A stretch of 64,000 nt of DNA from Lachnospiraceae bacterium AC2029 (GTDB lineage Bacteria; Bacillota; Clostridia; Lachnospirales; Lachnospiraceae). The stretch is from the NCBI GenBank assembly GCA_000703065.1, contig JNLK01000001.1, positions 62,001-126,000 of the forward strand. Reading direction: 5' to 3'. The notes under the pieces were generated by a model. It had not been told where the DNA came from. It did not search any database and saw only the letters and a list, made by a program, of their open reading frames with translations. The stretch's first letter is position 1. The number at the start of each line of letters is the position of its first letter. The translations under genes were made by a program, and so were the position numbers. Below are positions 31,293 to 39,372 of the stretch, in pieces.

Positions 31293-32201
31293 TTACAGGA
31301 TCTCTCCTGTGATCAGCCAGGGTGACGGCTGTGTCACGAAGACACTGTTCTTATCCGTCTTGCTGATGGTGATCTGGGTCACCTCCATATTCTGGATATT
31401 GAACTTATCGAAGATGGCCTTGATGCCGGACAGCACATCCAGCTCCAGGGTGTAGATCACGAACTGCATCTTTTCGTTCTTCTTCAGGAGACGTTCGATA
31501 TCCTTCTCCAGGTACTTGGTCGCCACGATAAAGGAAAGACGAGGTACAGGGATCTTCTCCAGGGATTCGTCCGAAAGATCCGGGATGATGGTCACGTTGT
31601 GGATACCGAACTTGTCCAGGTTCTCCTCCATGGTCCTCAGATCCTGATCATTGGGCTCTACCGCAATGATATGACCCTCGCTGGCAATGATGGCGGACTC
31701 GATAACAATGGTCTCACCGCTCACGATGGCGATGGTATCATGGGAATCCACGCCCAGAATGCTCATGATCACGGCACGGATCTCATTTCCCACATACTTT
31801 ACCGTACCCTTGCTGAAGAATTCGTTCTTCATACCGATGCGATAGCTCTCACGGGTATTCTCATTTACGATGAAAATGACGGAAGGATTCGAAAGCTTCC
31901 GGGTTGCAAAATCCATGATCTTGCCCTGCTTGATGTTGTCATTCGGGATCAGTCCCTCGGCGAACCAAACATTGTGCTCGCCCAGCCCCTTCTCCCACAG
32001 CTCGTAGAAGAGATTCTCATGAGTGGAATCCGCGAAGATCATAACCCTCTTATGCGTCTCGATCGTGGGAACCACATTCTTCTCCTTCCCACAGATATTC
32101 ACCAGCTTGATCTTCTCGGCACTGGTATTCATGATATCCGAGAAATGTGCCGTCCAGGCAAGCATTTCCTTATTGCTGTAGGCTGTTCTTTTCTCTGACA
32201 T
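31293..32201 (-). CDS. Degenerate CbiE/CbiT-like (precorrin methyltransferase fold) protein
   Basis: 302 residues. Residues about 150-300 follow precorrin-6B methyltransferase CbiT: ILGVDSHDTIAIVSGETIVIESAIIA, GHIIAVEPNDQDLRTMEENLDKFGIHNVTIIPDLSDESL, FIVATKYLEKDIERLL. The SAM-binding glycine motif (normally GxGxG after the first strand) is replaced by IVSGET, and no Gly-rich loop remains. The N-terminal half (RVMIFADSTHENLFYELW, NVWFAEGLI) looks like a shrunken CbiE-type domain. No other cobalamin gene is nearby. It is 17 bp after the permease gene. It may be a repurposed or inactive homologue. Confidence 0.6.
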   Translation of the reverse strand: MSEKRTAYSNKEMLAWTAHFSDIMNTSAEKIKLVNICGKEKNVVPTIETHKRVMIFADSTHENLFYELWEKGLGEHNVWFAEGLIPNDNIKQGKIMDFATRKLSNPSVIFIVNENTRESYRIGMKNEFFSKGTVKYVGNEIRAVIMSILGVDSHDTIAIVSGETIVIESAIIASEGHIIAVEPNDQDLRTMEENLDKFGIHNVTIIPDLSDESLEKIPVPRLSFIVATKYLEKDIERLLKKNEKMQFVIYTLELDVLSGIKAIFDKFNIQNMEVTQITISKTDKNSVFVTQPSPWLITGEIL

Positions 32202-32218
32202 AACCTTCTCCTTCCCCT

Positions 32219-33943
32219 TTACTTCTCTTCCTTATTCTCGTCCTTCTTCTCTGTCTTCTGCCGGCCGCCCGTCTTATTCTGACGTTTCGGCCTCTGCGCC
32301 TTCGGCTTCTGCACAACCGGCTTGTCCTGATCATCCTGCCCGTCCTCGGACTCCTCGATCACCGTATAATCATCCTCGATCGGACGGTATTCAAAGACAC
32401 CCGGTGCCTTTTCCTCATTTTGCGGATTTTCCTCTTTCGGAGGTTCAAGCAGTTTCTGCTTGTCCTTCTTATTATTCAGGAAACCAAGCAGATAATGATA
32501 CTTCTTCTCTTCCTTCTTCTTTACACGCTCACCGCGGATCGGATTGCCCGCCTCGTCAAAGCCATATAGGTTGATATAGTAGGCCGTATCATTCGTAAAG
32601 CCCTTACTGTGTAGCCGGTTCCTGAGAAGGATCGTAAGGATCGTATAAAGGATCGCAAATACCGGAACGGCCAGGATCATTCCCACGATTCCGAACATAC
32701 TGCTTCCCACCATGATGGCGATCAGAACGCCAAGTCCGGAAAGACCGGTAGACTCGCCGAGAACCACCGGCTGCACGATATTCGCATCCAGCTGCTGCAG
32801 TACCAGGATGAAGATAATGAAGATCAGTGCCATCTTCGGATCTTCAACCAGGATCAGCAATGCGGACGGAACCGCACCGATGAACGGTCCGAAGAACGGA
32901 ATGATATTCGTGACGCCGATGATCACGGCAACCAGGACTCCGTAAGGCATACCCACCAGCCAGCAGAACAGGCCCGTCAGAATACCGATCACCAGAGAAT
33001 CGACAACCTTTCCGTTGATAAATCCGCCGAATACCCGGTTCACATATTCCAGAGCATCCAGGATCTTATTCCCGCTCTGCTTCTTAACCGTACTGTAGAT
33101 GACCTTCTTGCATTTTGCCTTCAGGTTCTCCTTATCCAGCAGGACGTAGATCGAAACAATGATCCCGACGAAAAGGTCTATCACTATGCCAAAGACGTCC
33201 ACAAGTCCGGAGGTAACCTTCAGAAGAATGGTATCCATATTGGGGATCAGATTGTCACTGAGCAGCTTGCTCATGGTATCCTGGAAATTATCCAGATACT
33301 TGCTGATCACATCCATGACCTGCTGATTGTCCTTAAACATACCGCCCAGCCATTCTTTCACATTCTTCATGTAGGTCGGAATGTTGTTATAGAGCTTTAC
33401 AATACTGTCCTTCAGCTGAGGAAGCATAATGGAGAGGATGAATATGAGGAATGCAATAAAGATGATCACCGTGAGGATCACCGAGAAGACATTCGCCATA
33501 CTCTCAGCCTTGGCGTTGGTCTTGCACATCCTGCGCGTCAGCTTCCTCATGGGCTTCTTGATGGCCTTTACCACCGGATTCAGAAGGAACGCGATCCCGC
33601 ATCCGATCAGGAACGGCGTCAGCGCGGACAGAAACTTCAGAATAAACCCGAAGACATCCGGCACCTTTCCGATCAGAGACATGAATACAATGACAATACA
33701 AAGGGAAATCGTCAGGATGATCCCGCGATTCACATCCCTCTTATCCCATTTACCGGCGCGCTCACTGAACTTTTCCTTCGACATCCGCCGCTCGCCCCGT
33801 CTGCGACCTCTGTCCTCACCGTTCGCATCAAAATCCGATTCTTCTTCCGAAGCATCTTCATCCATAACTTCACCGACAAGTATATCCTCATCATCCATGT
33901 GGTTGACGGTACTCTTTTTCTTCTTACCGGTCTCTTCGCTCAC
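32219..33943 (-). CDS. AI-2E family (PerM/UPF0118) transporter
   Basis: 574 residues from GTG 33943 with GGGGGGAG upstream. An acidic/basic cytoplasmic N-terminus (1-70) is followed by eight hydrophobic segments with family motifs: FLIGCGIAFLLNPVVKAI, DLFVGIIVSIYVLLDKENLK, NRVFGGFINGKVVDSLVIGILTGLFCWL, IPFFGPFIGAVPSALLIL and GSSMFGIVGMILAVPVFAILY. About 140 residues at the C-terminus are hydrophilic and lysine-rich. Members export autoinducer-2 or act as Na+/H+ antiporters; the substrate here is unknown. It is co-transcribed with the CbiT-like gene. Confidence 0.88.
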   Translation of the reverse strand: MSEETGKKKKSTVNHMDDEDILVGEVMDEDASEEESDFDANGEDRGRRRGERRMSKEKFSERAGKWDKRDVNRGIILTISLCIVIVFMSLIGKVPDVFGFILKFLSALTPFLIGCGIAFLLNPVVKAIKKPMRKLTRRMCKTNAKAESMANVFSVILTVIIFIAFLIFILSIMLPQLKDSIVKLYNNIPTYMKNVKEWLGGMFKDNQQVMDVISKYLDNFQDTMSKLLSDNLIPNMDTILLKVTSGLVDVFGIVIDLFVGIIVSIYVLLDKENLKAKCKKVIYSTVKKQSGNKILDALEYVNRVFGGFINGKVVDSLVIGILTGLFCWLVGMPYGVLVAVIIGVTNIIPFFGPFIGAVPSALLILVEDPKMALIFIIFILVLQQLDANIVQPVVLGESTGLSGLGVLIAIMVGSSMFGIVGMILAVPVFAILYTILTILLRNRLHSKGFTNDTAYYINLYGFDEAGNPIRGERVKKKEEKKYHYLLGFLNNKKDKQKLLEPPKEENPQNEEKAPGVFEYRPIEDDYTVIEESEDGQDDQDKPVVQKPKAQRPKRQNKTGGRQKTEKKDENKEEK

Positions 33944-33976
33944 TTTTCTCCCCCCGTTTAACCAGTTCTAAAAACC

Positions 33977-34016
33977 TAAAAAAACCCTGCTTCTATTTTA
34001 ACATAAAAGCAGGGTT
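33977..34016 (-). terminator. Terminator of the polyamine transporter operon
   Basis: Minus-strand AACCCTGCTT / AAGCAGGGTT, a 10-bp perfect stem with a 14-base loop, followed by TTTTTTT, 15 bp after the potCD stop codon. Confidence 0.92.
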
Positions 34017-34030
34017 ATTGACACATTTTT

Positions 34031-35860
34031 TTAATACGCTTTTACCTTTGTCCAAAGGTCTGCGAAAAGCGCCTTGATCTCCGGATCCTGATAACGGAAG
34101 ACCTCATTCTTCGGTCCTTCAAAGTCCGGCATATAGGCATTGATCCCATCATACTCCGTCGCTGCCAGCTCCTCTTCCACCTTCAGTATCGGGGAAGTGT
34201 AGCCTACATAGGAGGAGTTTGCATAGGCATTGTCATACTCCAGCATAAAATCCATGAAGGCATGGGCAAGCTCCAGATCATCGCAGGATTTCGTTATGAC
34301 CATGGCATCCACCCAGATGTTGGTGCCCTGCTTCGGCTCGATATACTCCATGTTCTCATTTTCGGACATGATATATGCCGCGTCTCCTGAATAAACCACC
34401 GCAATGGCTTTATTTCCGGAGATCATATTATCGATCACATCATCGCCCGCATAGACGATCTTCATGGTATCCCTCTGCTCGATCAGCCACTGGTATGCCT
34501 CTTCGATCTCCTGCCTGTCCGTGGTATTCATGGAATATCCGAGAGCCTTCAGCGCCACCATGAAGGAATCCCGCTCGGAATCATACATGTACACATCTCC
34601 CTTGTACTTGGTATTCCGAAGCAGCTCCCAGCCGGCCTCCACATCGGCCTCGTCCACCTTGGTCCTGTCATACAGGATACCTACGGAACCCGCGAAATAC
34701 GGCACCGAATAGGTATTCTCCGGATCAAAAGTCTGGTGCATGATCGCCGGGTTCAGTCCGTCGTCATTCTTCAGCTCGTTCCAGTTCACCGGCTGGAGGA
34801 AATCCTCCTTGATGAGCCGCTCGATCATGTAGTCCGACGGGATCAGGATATCATACTCCGCACCGCTCTTTATCTTGGTGTACATACTCTCATTTGAGTC
34901 AAAGGTCTCATAGATCACCTTGCAGTCCGCCGCCTGTTCAAACTTCGTCAGCAGCTCGGAATCGATATACTCTCCTGCATTGTAGACCCGAAGCGTGCGC
35001 CCGCCGCCGTTGACTCCCGCAAAGATGGCAAGACCGGTCAGAATGAAGAATCCGATGATCAGGATCTTCCGCATGGCATTCTTCAGAATGGTCGGGATGA
35101 GCTTGGAAATGATCAGCGCCACTGCGATCACCAGGATCACGATGGTGGACAGCGCATTGATCGTGGGGTTCGTCCGCTTGGTCATATTGTAGACCACAAT
35201 GGAAATGTTCTGCACTCCGTTTCCGGTTACGAAATATGAGATCACAAAGTCATCGAAGGACATGGTGAAGGCCAGCAGCACTCCGGCATAGATCCCGTCC
35301 TTCAGCATGGGGATGATGACCTTCGTCAGTGCCTCAAAGGGCGTTGCTCCCAGATCCAGTGCCGCATCCGCAATGGCAGGATCCAGAGACCGAACCTTCG
35401 GATATACACTGGTGATGACAAAGGGCGTACAGAAGGCCACGTGCGCCAGCAGCATGGTGAAGTATCCTCTCGGCATTGCTATGGAGGAGAACAACAGCAT
35501 CAGACCGATGGCGGTCACGATATCCGGATTCATGATCGGGATATTGTTGATGTTCAGCACGGTCTCCCGAAGGAACCTGCGGGACTTGGACAGTCCGATG
35601 GCTGTGATGGTTCCGAGGATCGTGGAGATCAGCGTGGCAAAGATCGCGATCGTAACGGAAACAAATACCGCCTTCATGACGGATCCGTCGTTGATCAGCT
35701 GTCCGTACCACCGGAAGGAAAAACCGGTCCAGTTCGTAAGACTCTTGGAATCGTTGAAGGAATAGATCATGCAGACAACGATGGGAAGATAAAAGAACAG
35801 GAACAGTACCGCAATATACAGAATATAAAAGACCTTACTCTTCTTACTTACTTTTCCCAT
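34031..35860 (-). CDS. potCD: Fused spermidine/putrescine ABC permease and substrate-binding protein (PotC-PotD)
   Basis: 609 residues. Residues 1-255 are a PotC permease (SLTNWTGFSFRWYGQLI, the EAA-type loop ADAALDLGATPFEALTKVIIPML, FTMSFDDFVISYFVTGNG). About 258-280 form one more membrane helix, and about 285-609 are a PotD-type periplasmic-binding domain (LRVYNAGEYIDSELLTKFEQAADCKVIYETF, YDILIPSDYMIERLI, VPYFAGSVGILYDRTKV, GTNIWVDAMVITKSC). The fusion tethers the polyamine binder directly to the outer face of its channel. The ATG shares one base with the potB stop (TGATG). Confidence 0.94.
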   Translation of the reverse strand: MGKVSKKSKVFYILYIAVLFLFFYLPIVVCMIYSFNDSKSLTNWTGFSFRWYGQLINDGSVMKAVFVSVTIAIFATLISTILGTITAIGLSKSRRFLRETVLNINNIPIMNPDIVTAIGLMLLFSSIAMPRGYFTMLLAHVAFCTPFVITSVYPKVRSLDPAIADAALDLGATPFEALTKVIIPMLKDGIYAGVLLAFTMSFDDFVISYFVTGNGVQNISIVVYNMTKRTNPTINALSTIVILVIAVALIISKLIPTILKNAMRKILIIGFFILTGLAIFAGVNGGGRTLRVYNAGEYIDSELLTKFEQAADCKVIYETFDSNESMYTKIKSGAEYDILIPSDYMIERLIKEDFLQPVNWNELKNDDGLNPAIMHQTFDPENTYSVPYFAGSVGILYDRTKVDEADVEAGWELLRNTKYKGDVYMYDSERDSFMVALKALGYSMNTTDRQEIEEAYQWLIEQRDTMKIVYAGDDVIDNMISGNKAIAVVYSGDAAYIMSENENMEYIEPKQGTNIWVDAMVITKSCDDLELAHAFMDFMLEYDNAYANSSYVGYTSPILKVEEELAATEYDGINAYMPDFEGPKNEVFRYQDPEIKALFADLWTKVKAY

Positions 35861-36687
35861 CAGTCAACCTCCCTCTCGTCCTTATCGAACTTCCTCATCA
35901 GAAGGATGCCTGCGAAAATGATGACCGTAAGGATGATGGAGATCGCACTTCCGAAATTCCAGTCGCCCACGGAGATAAACTGATTCTCAATCAGGTTACC
36001 GATCAGCATATACTGTCCTCCGCCCAGCAGCTTCGGAATAACGAAGGTGGAGATGGACAGAAGGAAGGTCATGGTAACACCGCTGATCACGCCCGGAATG
36101 GACATCTTGAATATCACCTTCCAGAAGGTCTGAATCCGGCTTGCCCCCAGGTCGAAGGACGCCTCGATCAGAGACGGATCGATCTTCCGGATGGAGGTAT
36201 GGATCGGAATGACCATGAAGGGAAGCATATCACTGATCAGGCCCAGCATGACCGCAAAATCCGAGTACATGAACGAGACCGCATCGATTCCGAACAGTCC
36301 CAGGAACCGGTTGATCAGTCCGTTATCGGCAAGCAGACTGATCCAGGCATAGGTCCGGAGCAGTGTATTGATCCACATGGGAATGGTTACCAGCAGGATC
36401 AGAAGATCCTGTGTGCTGTCCTTGAATCTGGAGATGACATAGGCCAGTGTGTAGCCCAGCACCAGACAGATGGATACGGAAATGACTCCGAGGATCAGGG
36501 ACTTCTTCAGCACGTCCAGGTAGATCGGCTCACCGATCTTCTTGAAATTATCTGCCGTGAACTTAATGTTCACCAGTTCATTTCCGCCTGTGGTCACACT
36601 GTACAGAATGATCAGCACCAGCGGTATGATGACGATGAGAAGCGACCAGATAAGATATGGCCGGATCAGTTTTGTATAATGCCTCAA
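35860..36687 (-). CDS. potB: Spermidine/putrescine ABC transporter permease PotB
   Basis: 275 residues, six membrane helices: LIRPYLIWSLLIVIIPLVLIILYS, the PotB region YLDVLKKSLILGVISVSICLVLGY, RTYAWISLLADNGLIN, the EAA loop EASFDLGASRIQTFWKVIFKMSIPG, and GGGQYMLIGNLIENQFI. The start is TTG 36687, with AAAGGGG about 5 bases upstream. It is coupled to potCD. It is separated from potA by 315 bp of hairpin repeats, which is unusual because potA and potB are normally nearly contiguous. Confidence 0.93.
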   Translation of the reverse strand: MRHYTKLIRPYLIWSLLIVIIPLVLIILYSVTTGGNELVNIKFTADNFKKIGEPIYLDVLKKSLILGVISVSICLVLGYTLAYVISRFKDSTQDLLILLVTIPMWINTLLRTYAWISLLADNGLINRFLGLFGIDAVSFMYSDFAVMLGLISDMLPFMVIPIHTSIRKIDPSLIEASFDLGASRIQTFWKVIFKMSIPGVISGVTMTFLLSISTFVIPKLLGGGQYMLIGNLIENQFISVGDWNFGSAISIILTVIIFAGILLMRKFDKDEREVD

Positions 36688-36722
36688 TTCTTTCCCCTTT
36701 CATCAATCAAAAGAATACAACA

Positions 36723-36817
36723 TGCATGGCTCATTGTACCTTCGAGACCGCCTTCGGTGGGCGGTCTCGAACCCTCCCTTTGGTCGGGCACAAACGCTTT
36801 CAGCGTTTGTGGGTGCG
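36723..36817. repeat. 95-bp hairpin element, copy 1
   Basis: Identical over 95 bp to 36874-36968, offset 151 bp. Each copy holds two hairpins: CGAGACCGCC / GGGCGGTCTCG around a TTCGGT loop, and CACAAACGCT / AGCGTTTGTG around TTTC. It lies in the intergenic gap inside the pot operon. Confidence 0.9.
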
Positions 36818-36873
36818 CCATGCCTCCCTCTCCGGTCACTTCGTTCCCGTCGAGGTCGCGGCGTTCGCGTTTG

Positions 36874-36968
36874 TGCATGGCTCATTGTACCTTCGAGACC
36901 GCCTTCGGTGGGCGGTCTCGAACCCTCCCTTTGGTCGGGCACAAACGCTTTCAGCGTTTGTGGGTGCG
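36874..36968. repeat. 95-bp hairpin element, copy 2
   Basis: Exact second copy of 36723-36817. The 56-bp spacer between the copies (CCATGCCTCCCTCTCCGG...) is itself rich in short GC palindromes such as CGGCGTTCGCG. No reading frame with a ribosome-binding site covers either copy. Confidence 0.9.
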
Positions 36969-36971
36969 TAC

Positions 36972-37003
36972 GGAATCGAATTGTCTGATGACAATTCGAT
37001 TCC
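36972..37003 (-). terminator. Perfect 14-bp hairpin at the potA stop codon
   Basis: GGAATCGAATTGTC-TGAT-GACAATTCGATTCC starts on the last base of the potA stop. There is no T-run, so it more likely protects or processes the potA 3' end than terminates fully. Confidence 0.5.
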
Positions 37004-38049
37004 TACTCCCAGTCCATTCGATACATGACGTGTATGTCATCCGGGCCGAAGGAAAGACCTACTTCAAGACCCGGTTCGAAATAATCCGTCGTATGGATCA
37101 GGTAGTCTCTGTGCTCGGTCTTCACCACGATCTCATGATGAACGCCCTTGAACACGATAGATTCCACCGTACCGACGAGCTTTGCATTCTTCTTTTTAAC
37201 GATATCGATATCCTCGGGACGGATCACGACCTCCACGTCCTCATTGTCCTTAAAGCCCTTGTCCACGCATTCGAAATCATGTCCGTCAAAGGAAACCAGA
37301 AGATCCTTCTTCATCACTGCCTCGATGATATTCGACTCACCGATGAAGTTGGCCACGAAACGATTCTCCGGTTCATTGTAAATATCCTGTGGAGTTCCCA
37401 CCTGCTGGATGATACCCTCGTTCATGACCACCACGGTATCGGACATGGAAAGCGCCTCCTCCTGGTCATGGGTAACGAAGATAAATGTGATACCGACCTC
37501 CTTCTGGATCTTCTTCAGCTCGATCTGCATCTCCTTCCGCAGCTTTGCGTCCAACGCTCCCAGCGGCTCATCCAGCAGCAGCACCTTCGGTTCATTTACC
37601 AGTGCACGGGCGATGGCCACACGCTGCTGCTGTCCGCCGGACAGAGAGGATACGTCACGCTTGGCGAATCCTGCCAGACCCACCAGCTCCAGCATCTGTG
37701 TCACCTTGTGCTCAATGATGGCCTTATCCAGCTTCTTGATCTTCAGACCGAAGGCCACATTGTCATATACATTCAGGAACGGGAACAACGCGTACTTCTG
37801 GAATACGGTATTGACCTCTCTTTTGTACGAAGGAACCTTCGAGATATCCACTCCGTCGAAAAGTACCTCGCCTCCACTGGGCTCCTCAAAGCCCGCAATG
37901 ATCCGGAGCGTCGTCGTCTTTCCGCAGCCGGAGGGACCCAGCAGCGTCAGGAACTCATTTTTATGGATCGTAAGATCGATCCCCTTCAGCACCTGATGAT
38001 CATCATAGTTCTTGCTCAGATTCTTTAATTCAATGACTGCCTCACTCAC
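37003..38049 (-). CDS. potA: Spermidine/putrescine ABC transporter ATPase PotA
   Basis: 348 residues starting at GTG 38049, with GGAGG 9 bases upstream. The in-frame GTG at 38100 lies inside a terminator hairpin and is rejected. Walker [19 protein letters not shown], signature [15 protein letters not shown], Walker [13 protein letters not shown] and switch [11 protein letters not shown] are intact. The C-terminal TOBE domain carries [13 protein letters not shown] and the PotA/MalK-type end. It energises potB and potCD downstream. A terminator stands only about 30 bp before its start codon. Confidence 0.95.
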   Translation of the reverse strand: MSEAVIELKNLSKNYDDHQVLKGIDLTIHKNEFLTLLGPSGCGKTTTLRIIAGFEEPSGGEVLFDGVDISKVPSYKREVNTVFQKYALFPFLNVYDNVAFGLKIKKLDKAIIEHKVTQMLELVGLAGFAKRDVSSLSGGQQQRVAIARALVNEPKVLLLDEPLGALDAKLRKEMQIELKKIQKEVGITFIFVTHDQEEALSMSDTVVVMNEGIIQQVGTPQDIYNEPENRFVANFIGESNIIEAVMKKDLLVSFDGHDFECVDKGFKDNEDVEVVIRPEDIDIVKKKNAKLVGTVESIVFKGVHHEIVVKTEHRDYLIHTTDYFEPGLEVGLSFGPDDIHVMYRMDWE

Positions 38050-38078
38050 GCGTCGGTTCCTCCATTTCCTTTTTTCCC

Positions 38079-38107
38079 TAAAAAAGAGCCGTGTTTTCAC
38101 ACGGCTC
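38079..38107 (-). terminator. Terminator after thrH / possible attenuator of potA
   Basis: Minus-strand AGAGCCGTG-TGAAAA-CACGGCTCT is a perfect 9-bp stem followed by TTTTTT. It ends about 15 bp before the potA Shine-Dalgarno with no promoter visible in between. Confidence 0.85.
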
Positions 38108-38133
38108 TGTAATACATCTTGCTTTGTAAAGCT

Positions 38134-38739
38134 TTATAGTACTGCCTGAATCGCAGCGAGCAGATCGTCATAGGACTCATACGCCGGAAGCTCCGGATAC
38201 TCGGCCCTGATGGCATCGGTACTCCTGAACAGGAAGCCTGCCTTGCTGGCCTGGATCATACCCAGGTCATTATGGCTGTCTCCGCTGGCAATCGTCTCGA
38301 AACCGATCGACTGTAACGCCCGTACGGTTGTGTACTTGGATTTTTCGCATCGCATTCGGAATCCGGTGATCGTTCCGTCCTCTGCCACCTCAAGCGTGTT
38401 GCAGAAAATGGTCGGCCATCCCAGCTTCTTCATTAACGGTTTGGCAAATTGCGTAAATGTATCGCTGACGATGATCACCTGCGTTAATTCTCTCAGACTG
38501 TCCAGAAATTCTCTTGCGCCCGGAAGCGGATCGATCGTGGCAATCGTGTCCTGGATCTCCTTCAGACCCAGTCCGTGCTGTTTCAGGATATCCAGACGGA
38601 AATTCATAAGCTTATCATAGTCCGGCTCGTCCCGGGTGGTACGTTTTAATTCCGGAATCCCCGTAGCCTCTGCAAATGCGATCCAGATCTCAGGAACCAG
38701 AACACCCTCTAAGTCCAAACATACGATATCCATACTCAT
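38134..38739 (-). CDS. thrH: Bifunctional phosphoserine phosphatase/homoserine phosphotransferase ThrH
   Basis: 201 residues from ATG 38739, with GAGGAG upstream. It is a HAD-superfamily enzyme of the ThrH subfamily: motif I CLDLEGVLVPEIW (Asp-x-Glu, typical of ThrH), WIAFAEATGIPELKRTTRDEPDY, motif II IIVSDTFTQF, and motif IV SGDSHNDLGMI. ThrH dephosphorylates phosphoserine and can pass phosphate to homoserine. It follows tRNA-Leu by about 25 bp on the same strand, so it may be read through from the tRNA cluster. Confidence 0.9.
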   Translation of the reverse strand: MSMDIVCLDLEGVLVPEIWIAFAEATGIPELKRTTRDEPDYDKLMNFRLDILKQHGLGLKEIQDTIATIDPLPGAREFLDSLRELTQVIIVSDTFTQFAKPLMKKLGWPTIFCNTLEVAEDGTITGFRMRCEKSKYTTVRALQSIGFETIASGDSHNDLGMIQASKAGFLFRSTDAIRAEYPELPAYESYDDLLAAIQAVL

Positions 38740-38762
38740 GATCAATCTCCTCTTACAGGTAC

Positions 38763-38844
38763 TGCGGCCAGTGGGACTTGAACCCACACGGGAGTGCCCA
38801 CAGGAACCTAAATCCTGCGCGTCTGCCAATTCCGCCATGGCCGC
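38763..38844 (-). tRNA. tRNA-Leu (TAG)
   Basis: 82 nt with acceptor GCGGCCA/TGGCCGC, anticodon stem CAGGA/TCCTG around TTTAGGT (anticodon TAG), a class II variable arm, and T loop GGTTCAAGTCC. The 3' CCA is not encoded. Confidence 0.95.
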
Positions 38845-38903
38845 GCATGTCTCTAAATACACGTATGTCGAATCCGGGATTCGGATCCGACACTTGAAAC
38901 AAG

Positions 38904-38976
38904 TGAGCCACGGGGGACTCGAACCCCCGACAACTTGATTAAAAGTCAAGTGCTCTACCACCTGAGCTAGTAGCCC
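38904..38976 (-). tRNA. tRNA-Lys (TTT)
   Basis: 73 nt, acceptor GGGCTAC/GTGGCTC, anticodon stem CTTGA/TCAAG around CTTTTAA, T loop GGTTCGAGTCC. No encoded CCA. Confidence 0.95.
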
Positions 38977-39012
38977 ATCTTTAAGCTATGAAATTCCCAA
39001 ATAATGGGGAAG

Positions 39013-39084
39013 CTGGACCAGTTGGATTCGAACCAACGAGTGCAGGAGTCAAAGTCCTGTGCCTTACCGCTTGGCTATGGCCCA
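39013..39084 (-). tRNA. tRNA-Gln (TTG)
   Basis: 72 nt, acceptor TGGGCCA/TGGTCCA, anticodon stem CAGGA/TCCTG around CTTTGAC, T loop GGTTCGAATCC. No encoded CCA. Confidence 0.95.
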
Positions 39085-39095
39085 AAAAGTATCAC

Positions 39096-39271
39096 TATTC
39101 ACAGTCGCGGTATCCGGTCTGGCCGCTCATGCTCGCATGAAAGCGGCTCAGACCGAATACCGCGAACCTGCGAAGCAGGGACCGCATGGAGCACCGGAGT
39201 CGTAAGTGCCAACGGCACGACTGACGTGCGAAGCACGGCAGGACTACGGTCGCCATGTGGGACTGTGAATA
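39096..39271. repeat. 176-bp inverted-repeat element between tRNA-His and tRNA-Gln
   Basis: Outer perfect 11-bp inverted repeats TATTCACAGTC (39096-39106) and GACTGTGAATA (39261-39271) bound a block. Inside are a long imperfect stem (CGCGGTAT-CGGTCTG against CAGACCG-ATACCGCG) and small hairpins CCTGCGAAGCAGG and CGTGCGAAGCACG. It resembles a non-autonomous mobile element or a multibranched RNA; no coding capacity. Confidence 0.6.
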
Positions 39272-39297
39272 AAAATATGGCCATCCAACTAACCAAG

Positions 39298-39372
39298 GGT
39301 GGGTAGAGGGACTCGAACCCTCGGCCTCCAGAGCCACAATCTGGCGCGCTAGCCAACTGCGCCATACCCACC
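39298..39372 (-). tRNA. tRNA-His (GTG)
   Basis: 75 nt including the extra 5' G(-1) opposite C73. Acceptor GTGGGTA/TACCCAC, anticodon stem CCAGA/TCTGG around TTGTGGC. No encoded CCA. Confidence 0.95.

Noticed and set aside
31293-32201. Functional cobalamin biosynthesis enzyme CbiT
   Set aside because: The SAM-binding glycine motif is missing and no cob/cbi gene is near, so only a fold-level call is supported.
36723-36968. Possible mini-CRISPR array
   Set aside because: Only two repeats of 95 bp with internal hairpins, one spacer, no cas genes.
36199-38028. Plus-strand open frame of about 609 codons across potB, the repeats and potA
   Set aside because: It crosses two well-supported genes and the duplicated hairpins, and its translation contains duplicated nonsense from the repeats.
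38740-38961. N-terminal extension of ThrH through the tRNA genes
   Set aside because: The upstream frame runs through tRNA-Leu and tRNA-Lys; ATG 38739 has a proper ribosome-binding site.
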